Shown here: piece after piece, positions 17,949 to 30,110 of the stretch | How the letters are laid out: each line of letters begins with the position of its first letter | Numbering within the stretch: position 1 is the stretch's first letter | DNA from: Mangrovivirga halotolerans | GTDB taxonomy: Bacteria; Bacteroidota; Bacteroidia; Cytophagales; Cyclobacteriaceae | Direction of reading: 5' to 3' | Assembly (NCBI RefSeq): GCF_026241165.1 | Contig: NZ_JAPFQN010000010.1 | Coordinates: 124,001 to 188,000, forward strand | DNA: 64,000 nt | The notes under the pieces: model-generated | The model's database searches: none | What the model was told of the DNA's origin: nothing | What the model saw: only the letters and a program-made list of their open reading frames with translations | Position numbers and translations under genes: made by a program

Positions 17949-18896
17949 TCAATTCTTTTTTAAAATAAAAGCACAAGCATCTCCTTGCTGTTTTTTATTA
18001 AGTTCCCTGGCTTTTAATTCAAAGTCTTTTATTTGAGATTCTGTAAAAATATCTTCATAAGGTGTGCCATCATGTAAAGGCAGATCACGTTTATATTTTT
18101 CACTTCCCAAAAATTGAAAAGCAGTTGAATCGAAAACGACTTTTTCTATTGATAATGAGGCTTTATTTGCCATGTAGTTCATGCTTTCCCTGGAATGCAG
18201 AAAAAAATGTCTCGGAGCATCAAGCTGAACCCAGTTTTCTTTGTAGTGTTTCCATGCATACGATGAAACTGTAGGTACTCTTATAATACAATAGCCATCA
18301 TCTTTGAGGAGTCTGGAAACAGTTACCAAAGTTTCCTGTGGATCAGGCATATGCTCAAAAGAATGATGAAACATAATCAAATCCTTTTTGTCATTAATTG
18401 AAGATAACGGGGCTTTTAATACACGTACGCCATTCTCATAATCAATGTCTTTGTCTATGTACGGATCTGTTCCAAGAAGATGTTTAAACCCTAGTTTTTG
18501 CAAAGAAAGCAGAAGGTATCCACCGCCGCATCCGACATCCAGAATTTCACTTTCCTTAGTTAATGGTATTTCAGATAAAATTGTGTGATGAGGATCTTTG
18601 TTTGGGAGATATCGATTAATAATTTTCCCTGTAAGCCCCCTTTTAAAGACTATGTAATGATCTCTTATCTTCTTGATGATCTCATTAGTCTTAGATTTGG
18701 CATAAATGAAATCTTTTGAATAGCTATAATAATCTGAAGGATAATACTTATCCATATTTTCAGGAATAGTGGCTATTTGCAGACATCCGCATTTGCTACA
18801 TTCAATGTAGGTGAATTCATCTCTAAGACCGAGCATCATTTCTTTGACAGAATACTCTTTATTTGAATGACTATTATTGCAGATTCTACATTCCAT
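17949..18896 (-). CDS. Class I SAM methyltransferase with zinc-ribbon N-terminus
   Basis: The protein is 315 residues from the ATG at 18896. I prefer this over an upstream ATG because AAAGGA precedes it and the N-terminal Cys cluster follows at once. Two CxxC-type pairs (MECRICN and ECSKCGC) form a putative zinc ribbon in the first 45 residues. The Rossmann methyltransferase core begins at EILDVGCGGGYLLLSLQ (motif I), with LIMFHHSFEHMPDP as the motif IV region. This domain layout is seen in methyltransferases that act on sugars or in polysaccharide and natural-product pathways. No pathway partner is adjacent, so the substrate is unknown. Confidence 0.82.
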   Translation of the reverse strand: MECRICNNSHSNKEYSVKEMMLGLRDEFTYIECSKCGCLQIATIPENMDKYYPSDYYSYSKDFIYAKSKTNEIIKKIRDHYIVFKRGLTGKIINRYLPNKDPHHTILSEIPLTKESEILDVGCGGGYLLLSLQKLGFKHLLGTDPYIDKDIDYENGVRVLKAPLSSINDKKDLIMFHHSFEHMPDPQETLVTVSRLLKDDGYCIIRVPTVSSYAWKHYKENWVQLDAPRHFFLHSRESMNYMANKASLSIEKVVFDSTAFQFLGSEKYKRDLPLHDGTPYEDIFTESQIKDFELKARELNKKQQGDACAFILKKN

Positions 18897-19512
18897 TATA
18901 AATCGTCCTTTAATAAGTTTCAGGTTCAAATATAGATTTTCTTTTTGAATGTGTGGGATGAATATTAAGTGAGTTTTGATAATTGAATTAGGATAATACT
19001 TAAAGAAATATAAAGCCAGGCCTAATGCAAATAAATATGTATGGCCTCTGACTTTATCTTGATGATTAATTATGTAGAATAGCCTTGATTAAATCATTGT
19101 TTTTCTGTTCAAGGACTCTGCATCGAATAGATGTTGTTTCTCATTTAAATCATTTTAATATTCGTTTTATGTTATATTAATAGTTATTTTTTTAATTTAT
19201 TTATGTAATTTTTTTTATAGTGTTTGTGTTAAATCATGCTAATTTTAGTTATCAGTAGTTTAGAGTTTTATGCCCCGTTTTATTGTAGTGTAGAGTGGTA
19301 AATAATGCTTTAATGAGATTTGGATATCTATTTATCTGCTACTTTTACAGCTGTAGAATTTGTGATATCATATTATTTGTCAAGATTATTCACATAAGCT
19401 GTTTGGTTTGTTATATGTTCTTTTATATAGAATGAATATTTTTTAATTTTTTATGATTCATTACAGTAATTAGTTGGTAATTCGGTATTGATTCTTTTAT
19501 TTTACTTTATCG
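18897..19512. other. Long AT-rich leader region before thiamine operon
   Basis: About 600 bp of strongly AT-rich sequence separates the methyltransferase from the riboswitch. A weak match to a Bacteroidota promoter (GTTG at 19473, 21 bp, TATTTTAC at 19498-19505) would start transcription right at the riboswitch. A 40-codon AT-rich open frame starting near 19318 does not look like a protein. Nothing else is assigned. Confidence 0.4.
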
Positions 19513-19592
19513 CGCTTTAGGGGTGTCTGATATACAGACTGAGAAATACCCTTTGAACCTGATCCCGGTAATGCGGGCGAAGGGAAAAGTAA
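19513..19592 (+). ncRNA. TPP riboswitch (THI box)
   Basis: All hallmark blocks of the thiamine pyrophosphate aptamer are present in order: a P1 stem (CTTT/AAAG), GGGGTG, CTGAGA followed by AATACCC, GAACCTGATC, the GGTAATGCGGGCG segment and GAAGGGAA. It sits about 80 nt before thiS and heads an operon made entirely of thiamine-synthesis genes. When TPP is bound, such elements turn off expression. Downstream, AGACA...TGTCT (about 19598-19624) followed by a T-rich stretch might be part of a termination platform, but that hairpin is weak. Confidence 0.97.
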
Positions 19593-19674
19593 TCTGAAGA
19601 CAGGATATTTATATATTCGTGTCTCCTATCTATTTTTCACTACTCTAAAGTGCCAGGTAATAAACTAAAAAATT

Positions 19675-19881
19675 ATGGACTTTAGAATTAACAGTGAAAA
19701 GCATTCCACATCAGAAAAAGAATTATCGTTAGATCAAGCTCTGAAAATTAATGGGTTTACGAGTCGAAATGGTGTTGCTGTGGCGTTGAATAATCAGGTT
19801 ATTCCACATGGTCAATGGCAATGCACTCAGGTTAATGATGGAGATAATATTTTAGTTATTACCGCCACTCAAGGCGGTTAA
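19675..19881 (+). CDS. thiS: Sulfur carrier protein ThiS
   Basis: This is a 68-residue ubiquitin-like sulfur carrier. It ends in the required Gly-Gly (ITATQGG), which ThiF adenylates and a sulfurtransferase converts to a thiocarboxylate. The internal VAVALNNQVIPHGQW segment matches the family core. It donates sulfur to ThiG for the thiazole ring of thiamine. It is the first gene of the riboswitch-controlled operon and lies 25 bp before thiC. Confidence 0.95.
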   Translation: MDFRINSEKHSTSEKELSLDQALKINGFTSRNGVAVALNNQVIPHGQWQCTQVNDGDNILVITATQGG

Positions 19882-19903
19882 TCTTACAATCTTAAATTCA
19901 TAA

Positions 19904-22345
<2,442 letters not shown>

Positions 22346-22353
<8 letters not shown>

Positions 22354-23104
22354 TCAGGCAGTATTGTGTATCGGTGGAATGGATCCTACAGGTGGAGCAG
22401 GTACTCTTGCCGACATTAAAACCGTAAATCAATTTGGATTGCAGGGGTTTGGTGTGAATACGGCCATAACCTACCAGAACGAATCTGAATTTTATGGTCT
22501 TGACTGGCTACCGAAATGGCAAATCATTATGCAGCTTCAAAGCATCCTAAAGATGGATCATAAGATTGGGGCAGTTAAAATTGGCATAATTCAATCACTG
22601 GATTTACTGGTTTATTTATTAAACCTTCTTGAGAAAGAGTTAAACGATGTGCCTGTGATCTGGGATCCGGTTTTAAGAGCCTCAGCCGGATATAGTTTTC
22701 TGGATAAGCTTGACGTAAAATCACTTTTTGCCATATTAAATAAGGTGTCAGTGATTACTCCTAACGCTGAAGAAGGCGATAAGATTTGTCGAGTATTAGG
22801 AATAAAAAGCTTCGGAAGTCTGAAGGTTAAATCAGCAGTAGTTTTAAAAGGTGGACATTGTAAAGGCAATACAGCTAATGATATACTATTTGAAAGAGAA
22901 AATGAACCCTTTACGATAACAACCCAAAAGATTCCAAACAAGAATATTCATGGCTCAGGATGTATTTTTTCCACGGGATTAGCCTGTGGTTTAGCCTCAG
23001 GGTTCAATATTAAATGCTCATTTCTAAATGCTAAATCATATGTATATGAATTACTGAGGATTTCGGATACGGCTTTAGCCAGTCATTATAAAGTCAGGTT
23101 ATGA
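22346..23104 (+). CDS. thiD: Hydroxymethylpyrimidine (phosphate) kinase ThiD
   Basis: This is a 252-residue ribokinase-fold enzyme that phosphorylates HMP-phosphate to HMP-pyrophosphate. The N-terminal GGMDPTGGAGTLADIKT is the substrate-binding block (usually GSDSGGGAGIQAD), cited here as GGMDPTGGAG and TLADIKT. WDPVLRASAG, TPNAEEG, VLKGGHCKG and the catalytic anion-hole motif NIHGSGCIFSTGLA are present. It is somewhat shorter than E. coli ThiD. It overlaps the genes on both sides by 4-8 bp. The partner product goes to ThiE. Confidence 0.93.
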
Positions 23105-23754
23105 TTGATCGATTACATTATATCACTCAGGAAGGTCCTAATGGTGAGTCGCATGCTGAGATGGCTTACAGGGCTTGTTCTTCCGGTGTTCGATGGGTTC
23201 AACTTAGAATAAAAAATTCTGATTATAGAGAAGTTTACCATCAGGCTAAGGAAGCATTACAGATTTGCCATGATCATGGAGCTAAACTAATTATTAATGA
23301 TTATGTCGATATCGCGTGTGAATTAGATGCTGACGGTGTCCATCTGGGGCAGCAAGATGAAGATATTGAAGTTGCTCGGAGGCAATTAAAAGGAAAAATA
23401 ATAGGTGGCACTGCAAACACTTTTGACCAGGTGTTGTCACTGCTGAACAATAATGTAGATTATATCGGTCTTGGTCCGTTCAGGTTTACTTTTTCAAAGG
23501 AAAAGCTAAGTCCGGTATTAGGTCTGGATGGATACAAAGAAATCATTTCTCAATTGGCGAAAGATAGGCTGAATGTGCCAATCATTGGAATTGGGGGGAT
23601 ACTGCCTGATGATATTCCTCCTTTAAGATATGCAGGGGTTTATGGTATTGCTGTCGCATCATTAATCAATCAGTCTTCAGACCCAACAGGAATAGTAAAA
23701 GAAATAAATAAGAAATTAAATGAAGAAATTAGTTATAAGGGGCAAGGAATTTAA
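23101..23754 (+). CDS. thiE: Thiamine phosphate synthase ThiE
   Basis: This is a 217-residue TIM-barrel enzyme joining HMP-pyrophosphate and thiazole phosphate to give thiamine phosphate. Canonical blocks are [31 protein letters not shown] (cited as [10 protein letters not shown] and DGVHLGQQD), [20 protein letters not shown] (an unusual RF in place of the common VFxT), and GIGGI. It overlaps thiD by 4 bp at the start and thiG by 35 bp at the end, the longest overlap in the operon. Confidence 0.93.
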   Translation: MIDRLHYITQEGPNGESHAEMAYRACSSGVRWVQLRIKNSDYREVYHQAKEALQICHDHGAKLIINDYVDIACELDADGVHLGQQDEDIEVARRQLKGKIIGGTANTFDQVLSLLNNNVDYIGLGPFRFTFSKEKLSPVLGLDGYKEIISQLAKDRLNVPIIGIGGILPDDIPPLRYAGVYGIAVASLINQSSDPTGIVKEINKKLNEEISYKGQGI

Positions 23755-24490
23755 TTCCAGGCTTTTTCTAGGTTCAGGAAAATTTAGCAGTAATAAACTG
23801 ATGGAGAGAGCAGTGAATGCATCCGAATCAGAATTAGTTACCGTAGCACTTAAGAGAATTGATACAAATGCCAAATACGACGGCATGTTAACCGCCCTGA
23901 AAAATGAAAATATTGATCTATTACCAAATACATCCGGAGCCAGAAATGCAGAGGAAGCAGTTTTTGCTGCTGAATTAGCGCGTGAAGCATTGCAGACTAA
24001 TTGGATAAAACTTGAAATTCATCCAGATCCGAAATATTTAATGCCAGATGCTATCGAATCGTTAAAAGCAACTGAAGATCTGGTTAAAAAAGGATTTGTT
24101 GTGATGCCCTATATTCACGCAGATCCGGTATTGTGTAAACGATTAGAGGAGGTTGGGGCAGCAACTGTCATGCCTCTGGGATCACCAATAGGAAGTAATC
24201 AAGGATTAAAGACAATTGATTTTTTGAAAATCATTATTGAACAAAGTAATGTACCTGTTATAGTAGACGCCGGGATAGGAGCTCCTTCTGATGCGGCTTT
24301 GGCAATGGAACTTGGGGCAGATGCTGTTTTAATTAATACTGCTATTGCTGTTTCCAAAAAGCCTGTTTTAATGGCAGAAGCTTTCAAGTTAGCAGTAAAA
24401 TCAGGAAGGATGGCCTATGAAGCTAAAATTGCTGAATCTAGCCGCCTTGCCAATAATAGTAGTCCATTAACCTCATTTTTATATGACTAG
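23720..24490 (+). CDS. thiG: Thiazole synthase ThiG
   Basis: This is a 256-residue TIM-barrel enzyme that builds the thiazole phosphate carboxylate from deoxyxylulose phosphate, dehydroglycine and ThiS thiocarboxylate. The Schiff-base Lys lies in [50 protein letters not shown] and [15 protein letters not shown] are intact family blocks. The length is normal. It starts inside the end of thiE and overlaps thiH by 8 bp. Dehydroglycine is supplied by ThiH, encoded next. Confidence 0.97.
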   Translation: MKKLVIRGKEFNSRLFLGSGKFSSNKLMERAVNASESELVTVALKRIDTNAKYDGMLTALKNENIDLLPNTSGARNAEEAVFAAELAREALQTNWIKLEIHPDPKYLMPDAIESLKATEDLVKKGFVVMPYIHADPVLCKRLEEVGAATVMPLGSPIGSNQGLKTIDFLKIIIEQSNVPVIVDAGIGAPSDAALAMELGADAVLINTAIAVSKKPVLMAEAFKLAVKSGRMAYEAKIAESSRLANNSSPLTSFLYD

Positions 24491-25610
24491 TTTTAAAGAA
24501 GTATTTGAAACTTACCGATGGGAGCAGGTAAAAGAAGAAATCTATTCAAAAAGACCAATTGATGTTGAGCTTGCCCTGAGTAAAAATGTTCGGGACTTAG
24601 AGGATTATAAAGCCTTAGTTTCTCCGGCTGGTTCAGAATATCTGGAAGATATGGTCAGGTTAAGTCAGCAAGAAACATTGAGACGTTTTGGCAAGACGAT
24701 CCAATTGTTTGCTCCAATGTATTTATCCAACGAATGCCAAAATATCTGCACTTACTGTGGTTTTAGTCTCAATAATAAGATAAAAAGGAAAACATTAACT
24801 AAGAATGAAATACTTAAAGAGGGAGAATGTTTAAAGGATAAAGGTTTTAAACACATCTTACTGGTAACCGGGGAAGCGAATAACATTGTAGATGTAGATT
24901 ATTTTATTAGTGCCATCAAATTGATCAGGCCTCACTTTGATAATATCAGTTTGGAAGTCCAGCCATTGGATGAAGTTGAGTATCGCAAGCTAATTTCCCA
25001 TGGTATTCATTCGGTATTGGTTTATCAGGAAACCTACAATGAAACAGACTATAAAAAGCATCATCCTAAAGGAAAAAAATCAAATTTTTATTATCGGTTA
25101 GATACGCCGGACAGGCTTGGAAGAGCAGGGATTCATAAAATTGGATTGGGTGTCCTAATTGGACTGGAAGATTGGCGTGTCGATAGTTTTTTTGTTGCCT
25201 TACATCTGGAATACCTCGAACGAACATATTGGAAAACTAAGTTTACCATTTCATTTCCGAGGTTAAGGCCTTTTTCGGGTGGTCTGCCTCCTAAAGTTGA
25301 AATGAACGAAAGAGAGCTCGTGCAACAGATTGCAGCCTATCGGTTGTTTAATAATGAAGTGGAGCTGTCACTTTCCACGAGAGAAACCCAACATTTTAGA
25401 AATCATGCATTTAAGCTTGGTGTTACTTCAATGAGTGCCGGTAGTAAAACAAATCCGGGAGGGTATGCGGTGGAAAAGCAATCACTGGAGCAATTTGAAA
25501 TATCTGATGAACGAGGGACATCTGAAATTTCACAACTTTTAATAAATAATGGTTATGAACCAGTCTGGAAAGATTGGGATAAAGTTTTTGATGATGCTTA
25601 CAAATCTTGA
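24483..25610 (+). CDS. thiH: 2-iminoacetate synthase ThiH
   Basis: This is a 375-residue radical SAM tyrosine lyase that cleaves tyrosine to dehydroglycine (2-iminoacetate) and p-cresol. The cluster-binding motif is C85-x3-C89-x2-C92 ([12 protein letters not shown]). The BATS-type C-terminal part ([36 protein letters not shown]) is intact. Use of ThiH rather than the oxygen-dependent glycine oxidase ThiO means thiazole synthesis here does not need oxygen. It overlaps thiG by 8 bp and its own 3' end overlaps the ThiF gene. Confidence 0.97.
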   Translation: MTSFKEVFETYRWEQVKEEIYSKRPIDVELALSKNVRDLEDYKALVSPAGSEYLEDMVRLSQQETLRRFGKTIQLFAPMYLSNECQNICTYCGFSLNNKIKRKTLTKNEILKEGECLKDKGFKHILLVTGEANNIVDVDYFISAIKLIRPHFDNISLEVQPLDEVEYRKLISHGIHSVLVYQETYNETDYKKHHPKGKKSNFYYRLDTPDRLGRAGIHKIGLGVLIGLEDWRVDSFFVALHLEYLERTYWKTKFTISFPRLRPFSGGLPPKVEMNERELVQQIAAYRLFNNEVELSLSTRETQHFRNHAFKLGVTSMSAGSKTNPGGYAVEKQSLEQFEISDERGTSEISQLLINNGYEPVWKDWDKVFDDAYKS

Positions 25611-26667
25611 AACAGAACAATATAGACGTCAGATGGTTCTTCCTGAAATTGGAGAGGAGGGACAGGATAAATTAAAAAACTCAAATGTTCTTGTAGTTGG
25701 AGCAGGAGGCCTGGGGTGTCCTGTTTTATCCTACCTGGTTGCTTGTGGTGTTGGTAAAATTGGGATTATTGATGATGATAATGTGGAGGTTTCCAATCTT
25801 CACAGGCAAGTACTATATTCTCATCAGGATGTTGGCATAAATAAAGCAAAAGTAGCTGCTCAAAAACTTCGGAATCTCAATCCATCAATAGATATAGTAG
25901 CCTATAGTCAAAGATTAACTGCACAAAACGCTATCCGGATAATCAAAGATTATAATTTGCTGGTAGATTGTACTGATAACTTCAGGTCCAGATACTTGAT
26001 AAATGATACATGTGTGATACTCAATAAACCATTTGTATTTGGTTCGGTATTGAGGTTTGAAGGACAGGTAAGTGTATTTAATTATCAAAATGGCCCGACT
26101 TATCGATGTCTGTTTAACACACCACCGAATCCTGAAAATTCTATTTCTTGTAATGATGCCGGAGTGTTGGGGTTAATTCCGGGAATTGTCGGTTCATTTC
26201 AGGCAATGGAAGTAATTAAAATCATCTGTGGAATAGGGGAGGTGTTATTTGGTAAATTAATGATATACAATGGATTGAAGAATGAGTACTCTTGGGTTAA
26301 GATTGATCGCGATGAGAATAAAGTGAATATTTCATCGCTTTCTGATTCTATTTACTCCAGTGAAATTATTAAGACCAAGGATATTAATCCAATTGAATTA
26401 AAGGGGAAAGTAAACGATCCGGAATGGATAATAATTGATGTCAGAGAAAAAGATGAGGTAGAAGTTTTTGGAGATTTGTTTAATGCAATTTGTATCCCTC
26501 TTAAAAATTTAAAGTCAGAGATTAATTGTATTCCAAAAAACAGGAGAATCGCGCTGGTTTGTCAATCCGGAATACGTAGTAGTCTGGCCGCAAATATTTT
26601 TATTGAAAATGGCTATGAAGAAGTTTATAACCTGAAAAATGGAATTAATTCGTTAGTAAAGAGTTAG
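25591..26667 (+). CDS. thiF: ThiF/MoeB-type adenylyltransferase with C-terminal rhodanese domain
   Basis: The protein is 358 residues from the ATG at 25591, chosen because it begins directly before the usual ThiF N-terminus (YRRQMVLPEIGEEGQ) and overlaps thiH by 20 bp; the frame continues further upstream. Residues about 15-240 are the E1-like adenylation domain (VVGAGGLGCPVLSYL; LHRQVLY; DCTDNFRSRYLIND). Residues about 265-355 are a rhodanese domain with active-site loop VCQSGIRSS, whose Cys can carry a persulfide. One polypeptide can thus adenylate ThiS and deliver sulfur, replacing separate ThiF and ThiI-rhodanese proteins. No zinc CxxC pairs typical of E. coli ThiF are evident. Confidence 0.92.
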   Translation: MMLTNLETEQYRRQMVLPEIGEEGQDKLKNSNVLVVGAGGLGCPVLSYLVACGVGKIGIIDDDNVEVSNLHRQVLYSHQDVGINKAKVAAQKLRNLNPSIDIVAYSQRLTAQNAIRIIKDYNLLVDCTDNFRSRYLINDTCVILNKPFVFGSVLRFEGQVSVFNYQNGPTYRCLFNTPPNPENSISCNDAGVLGLIPGIVGSFQAMEVIKIICGIGEVLFGKLMIYNGLKNEYSWVKIDRDENKVNISSLSDSIYSSEIIKTKDINPIELKGKVNDPEWIIIDVREKDEVEVFGDLFNAICIPLKNLKSEINCIPKNRRIALVCQSGIRSSLAANIFIENGYEEVYNLKNGINSLVKS

Positions 26668-26757
26668 ATTATGAATAGCTTAATTACCTCTTTTATCTGA
26701 GAAAGTTGTATGGTATACAGAAAGTAAATACTTCATGTCCCGTGACAAAATAGATGA

Positions 26758-28965
26758 CTAAATCTCCTGACTTTCCTTAAATGCAAGAGCCAGCTTAATG
26801 TCACCATAGTCATATTCCTCGCCGAGTTTTTCCTTGATGTCATTCAGTTTTAAACTCTGTATTGTTTCCACAACCTTAAGGATATTATCAATCTTTTCTT
26901 TGGGTATAAATTCTTCAGCATTGATTTCTCCCTGAGCCACATAATAACACATATGGCCTGATATCGTAGTGGGAGAAAGGTTTCTTTCTTCAGCTATTTC
27001 TTCAACTGTTAGACCATCCTTATAAAGCTCGAAAGAAATTTCACGAGTTGACTTCTTCTTAACCTTGCTTTTGATTTTATTAAGAGTAGCTCTTCGGGAT
27101 TGAATTTGAGCTTCAGTATTTAGTTTGTCTCTGGTGAGAAGGTTTCCTTTTCCCGTTTCCTTGATAAACTGCAGAGCTTTGTCGAGATCTTTGATCTGAG
27201 CAAAAACGGTGGCTTCAAGCTCAATCAGTTCATTGGTATATGTTTTTACCCCGGTATGTAGTTTTAACGAATCTATTTGTTTTCCGATTTTATCCTGAAT
27301 AGCTTTCAATAAGGGTTCGAAGTATTCTTTTGCCTTAGTAACCCGGTCTTGAAGCGCTGGTAATACATCACCTTCTTCAGCCGTGATCAATCTCACTTGC
27401 CTGATGAATTTATCTGCTGTCAGGCTCAGCTGTTGAGCTTCAGCAAATAATTCACTGGTCCATTGCCGGTGTGGTAATTTTTTAGAACCACTTTCAAGTT
27501 TTTCAAAGCTTGTCAGATGGTCTTTTAGTGCGAACATCATTTTTGAGAAATCAAAGGCATCTGAAGTATGAATCCTCAGATATTCTTTAAAGTCCTTTTT
27601 TAGTTGCTCTTCAAGAATTTCTAATTCAGGTTTATTAGCACTATAAGATGTTAATGCTTCATCATTACTGATCATTCGATCAGAAACAGGAGAGGAGAGA
27701 ACAAGCCCTTCTAATGATCGTAATCTGGATAAGGCCACATAAACCTGTCCAGGGGCAAACGCATCTGACAGATCAAGGATTGCCTTGTCGAAGGTTAATC
27801 CCTGGCTTTTATGAACAGTTATTGCCCAGGCTAATTTTAAAGGGAATTGCCTGAAAGTACCGATTATCTTTTCGTCTACTTCGTTTGTTTCCTTGTTTAA
27901 TTTGTATCTGATGTTATGCCATTCATACGGACTTACAGAAATCGGAAGTTCATCATCCGGACAAGTAATTTCAATCAGGTCGTCATTTATTTCAGTTACT
28001 GTTCCGATTTTCCCATTGAAATACCTTCTGTCTTCCCCATCATTCTTAGTGAACATCACCTGAGCACCTTCTTTTAATTGCAATTCAGGATTCACTGGAA
28101 ACATACTCTCAGGGAAGTCTCCTGAGATATCAGCATTGAATGTTCTGGGTTTGGTAGTAAGCTTATTTAATGCATTCAGATTGATTGTATCAGCTTTTTG
28201 ATTATGAGTAGTGACCCGAACGTGATCATCTGAAAGAGATTCATGATCGATATTTTCATAATGATTCTTGTTCAGGTAATCGATATCATCTTTGGTGACT
28301 TCATTATTTCTAAACCTGTTTAACAGGCTGACGAATTTATTATCTTCCTGACGGTAAATTTTATTTAGTTCCAGGTATACAGGTGGATATTCTTTCAAGG
28401 CATGGGCCGAAAAGAAATAGCTGTTTTGATAATAGTTGTTAAGGTGCGCCTGCTCATGGTCCTTGACAACAGGCGGAAGCTGTAAAAGATCTCCTATAAA
28501 TAAAATCTGAAGTCCACCAAAAGGAATATTCTTCTTTCTCCTGGCATGTCTGAGTACTGTATCGATGCAGTCAAGAAGGTCTGCACGAAGCATACTCACC
28601 TCATCAATGATTAATAACTCAAGTTCCTGGAGAAGTTTTCGTTTTGATTTGTTCAGTCTGAATCCTGATAAAACAGTACGTGGTGTATTGATGAATTCAG
28701 CTGAAGAATAATTCTGGTCGGGAATAAATACCCCAAATGGTAATTGTAATAATGAATGGAGTGTTACTCCTCCGGCGTTAATAGCTGCAATGCCGGTAGG
28801 AGCAGCTACTGCTGTTTTTTTTGCTGTACTCTGGACCAACTGACGCAGAAAAGTAGTTTTACCAGTACCTGCTTTTCCTGTAAGAAAAATATGCCGGTTA
28901 GTATTATTTATATACCGGTTGGCTAATTCTGTAATACTGTTGGTCTGTAATTCCATTAATTCCAT
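26758..28965 (-). CDS. Pif1-like superfamily 1B helicase with C-terminal HTH
   Basis: This is a 735-residue helicase. Walker A GKAGTGKTT is at about residues 30-38, Walker B is LLIIDEVSML, and the region with AITVHKSQGLTF and VYVALSRLRSLEGL holds motifs V and VI of Pif1/RecD-like enzymes. Residues about 430-640 are helical. The C-terminal segment LTVEEIAEERNLSPTTISGHM is a winged HTH of the type attached to RQC/Pif1-like helicases in Bacteroidota, cited here in pieces (LTVEEIAEERN, LSPTTISGHM). It presumably unwinds DNA or R-loops and G4 structures during replication or repair. It stands alone; ATGs at 28965 and 28956 are both possible starts. Confidence 0.9.
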   Translation of the reverse strand: MELMELQTNSITELANRYINNTNRHIFLTGKAGTGKTTFLRQLVQSTAKKTAVAAPTGIAAINAGGVTLHSLLQLPFGVFIPDQNYSSAEFINTPRTVLSGFRLNKSKRKLLQELELLIIDEVSMLRADLLDCIDTVLRHARRKKNIPFGGLQILFIGDLLQLPPVVKDHEQAHLNNYYQNSYFFSAHALKEYPPVYLELNKIYRQEDNKFVSLLNRFRNNEVTKDDIDYLNKNHYENIDHESLSDDHVRVTTHNQKADTINLNALNKLTTKPRTFNADISGDFPESMFPVNPELQLKEGAQVMFTKNDGEDRRYFNGKIGTVTEINDDLIEITCPDDELPISVSPYEWHNIRYKLNKETNEVDEKIIGTFRQFPLKLAWAITVHKSQGLTFDKAILDLSDAFAPGQVYVALSRLRSLEGLVLSSPVSDRMISNDEALTSYSANKPELEILEEQLKKDFKEYLRIHTSDAFDFSKMMFALKDHLTSFEKLESGSKKLPHRQWTSELFAEAQQLSLTADKFIRQVRLITAEEGDVLPALQDRVTKAKEYFEPLLKAIQDKIGKQIDSLKLHTGVKTYTNELIELEATVFAQIKDLDKALQFIKETGKGNLLTRDKLNTEAQIQSRRATLNKIKSKVKKKSTREISFELYKDGLTVEEIAEERNLSPTTISGHMCYYVAQGEINAEEFIPKEKIDNILKVVETIQSLKLNDIKEKLGEEYDYGDIKLALAFKESQEI

Positions 28966-29069
28966 TTTAATTCAGGGTATAAAGTTGAAAAAACATCTGT
29001 GTATCTCAAATGAATGAGAGGAATTATGACGGAAAACTGAACTTTTATTTTGAGGATAACAAGCAATAC

Positions 29070-29095
29070 CCGTTTGTAAACGGAAGTAAACGTTT
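29070..29095. promoter_or_regulatory. Paired palindromes with AAACG half-sites
   Basis: CCGTTT-GT-AAACGG (29070-29083) is followed 4 bp later by the perfect palindrome AAACGTTT (29088-29095), so three or four CGTTT/AAACG half-sites lie within 26 bp. The site is about 105 bp upstream of the helicase start and about 10 bp past the stop codon of the next gene. It may be an operator for the helicase; there is no T-tract. Confidence 0.4.
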
Positions 29096-29103
29096 GATTT
29101 CGA

Positions 29104-29571
29104 TTATTTTAGATTTAAACCGGAAGTAGATTCATGGGCTTCAATGATTTTCCACCCATCTATGGTTTTTATCCAGGTCATTGATATAATGAACCTGCCC
29201 ATTTTCTCTTCTCCATTCCGGGTAACTACCCAGGAAGTGGCAATATTAGTAGCTGTAAACGCTGAATCCGATAGAGGGATAATGATCTGGTTATAGATTC
29301 TGTAGTGAGCTGTGTCAACGTTATTCCACCATTCTTCTTGTCTGATTTTGATATTTTCCCAACCAAAAGCAGGATCAGCATTGAAAATAAATAATGTTGA
29401 ATCACTTTTAACAAAATGATCCATAAAACCATCAAGATCTTGTTTGTTAGCAGTTCTGTTGAGGCTATTTAACCGATCTTCGATGATTTTTTCATCAACC
29501 TTTTCTTGCTCTTTCTGTTTACAGGAAATGATTATAAAAAAGGAAATTAAAATCAGGAAAACACACCTCAT
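29104..29571 (-). CDS. Lipoprotein with SnoaL/NTF2-like domain
   Basis: This is a 155-residue lipoprotein (signal peptide ending in FIIISC, Cys17) carrying an NTF2-like domain. Visible elements are a helix with DRLNSLNRTANKQDLDGFMDHF, cited as LNRTANKQDLDGF, then strands with SDSTLFIFNADPAF, NWVVTRNG-like SWVVTRNGEEKMGRFI and ISMTWIKTIDGWKIIEAHES, the WIKxxDGWKIIEAHES element being typical of DUF4440/SnoaL3 proteins. Substrate is unknown. Its start lies 62 bp from the stop of the next lipoprotein gene upstream, so they may be co-transcribed. Confidence 0.72.
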   Translation of the reverse strand: MRCVFLILISFFIIISCKQKEQEKVDEKIIEDRLNSLNRTANKQDLDGFMDHFVKSDSTLFIFNADPAFGWENIKIRQEEWWNNVDTAHYRIYNQIIIPLSDSAFTATNIATSWVVTRNGEEKMGRFIISMTWIKTIDGWKIIEAHESTSGLNLK

Positions 29572-29633
29572 TATATTAAAGGCTTTGGTAAGTCTATAAT
29601 TTAATGAATATTCTCTTATATCCCTTTTCTTTA

Positions 29634-30029
29634 TTATTCAACAATATATGTAGTGTCTCTTAATATGTCAAAGGGTTCTTCATTAGCCTGGAAGCCGAAT
29701 TCAGAATTAGCTCCTACAGTAAATTTAAATGTTGAATCTTTTGGTACAAGTACATCAGGACACACCTCTGAAGCAGTTTTAAATGCTGTGGCTGTAAATA
29801 GTATGCTGTTTTCTTCTACAAGATCAGCTTCAATTACCAGGTCACTATGGCAACCATTAGGAGCGACAGCTTTTATATTAATTGAAATCTCAGTATAGGC
29901 CTTAGCAGATTCGGGGACTGTCATTTCTACAATTGGTATTACAACTCTCTCACCACGATTAATCGTGTCATCATCATCGTTACATGAGATAAAAAGAAAT
30001 ATAATCAGTATTGGATAATAGTATTTCAT
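29634..30029 (-). CDS. Small lipoprotein of unknown function
   Basis: This is a 131-residue predicted lipoprotein; the signal peptide ends in IFLFISC (Cys16), followed by a run of four Asp. The rest looks like an all-beta domain (VVIPIVEMTVPESAKAYTEI, IKAVAPNGCHSDL, STFKFTVGANSEFGFQANEEPF), possibly immunoglobulin-like, with two Cys (in NGCHSD and SEVCPD) that could form a disulfide. I recognise no family. It lies close to the NTF2-like lipoprotein gene on the same strand. Confidence 0.65.
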   Translation of the reverse strand: MKYYYPILIIFLFISCNDDDDTINRGERVVIPIVEMTVPESAKAYTEISINIKAVAPNGCHSDLVIEADLVEENSILFTATAFKTASEVCPDVLVPKDSTFKFTVGANSEFGFQANEEPFDILRDTTYIVE

Positions 30030-30110
30030 GGTAAAGTTATTTTATTGCTAAATACCACAAAAACTGTTCCGTTTTCCCTTTAATAGTTCTTTCGAAAGTA
30101 TTTGGTTTTA

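Noticed and set aside
19318-19440. Forty-codon AT-rich open frame before the TPP riboswitch
   Set aside because: The composition is dominated by Phe, Ile, Tyr and Cys, as expected for translated AT-rich noncoding DNA. No regulatory or coding evidence.
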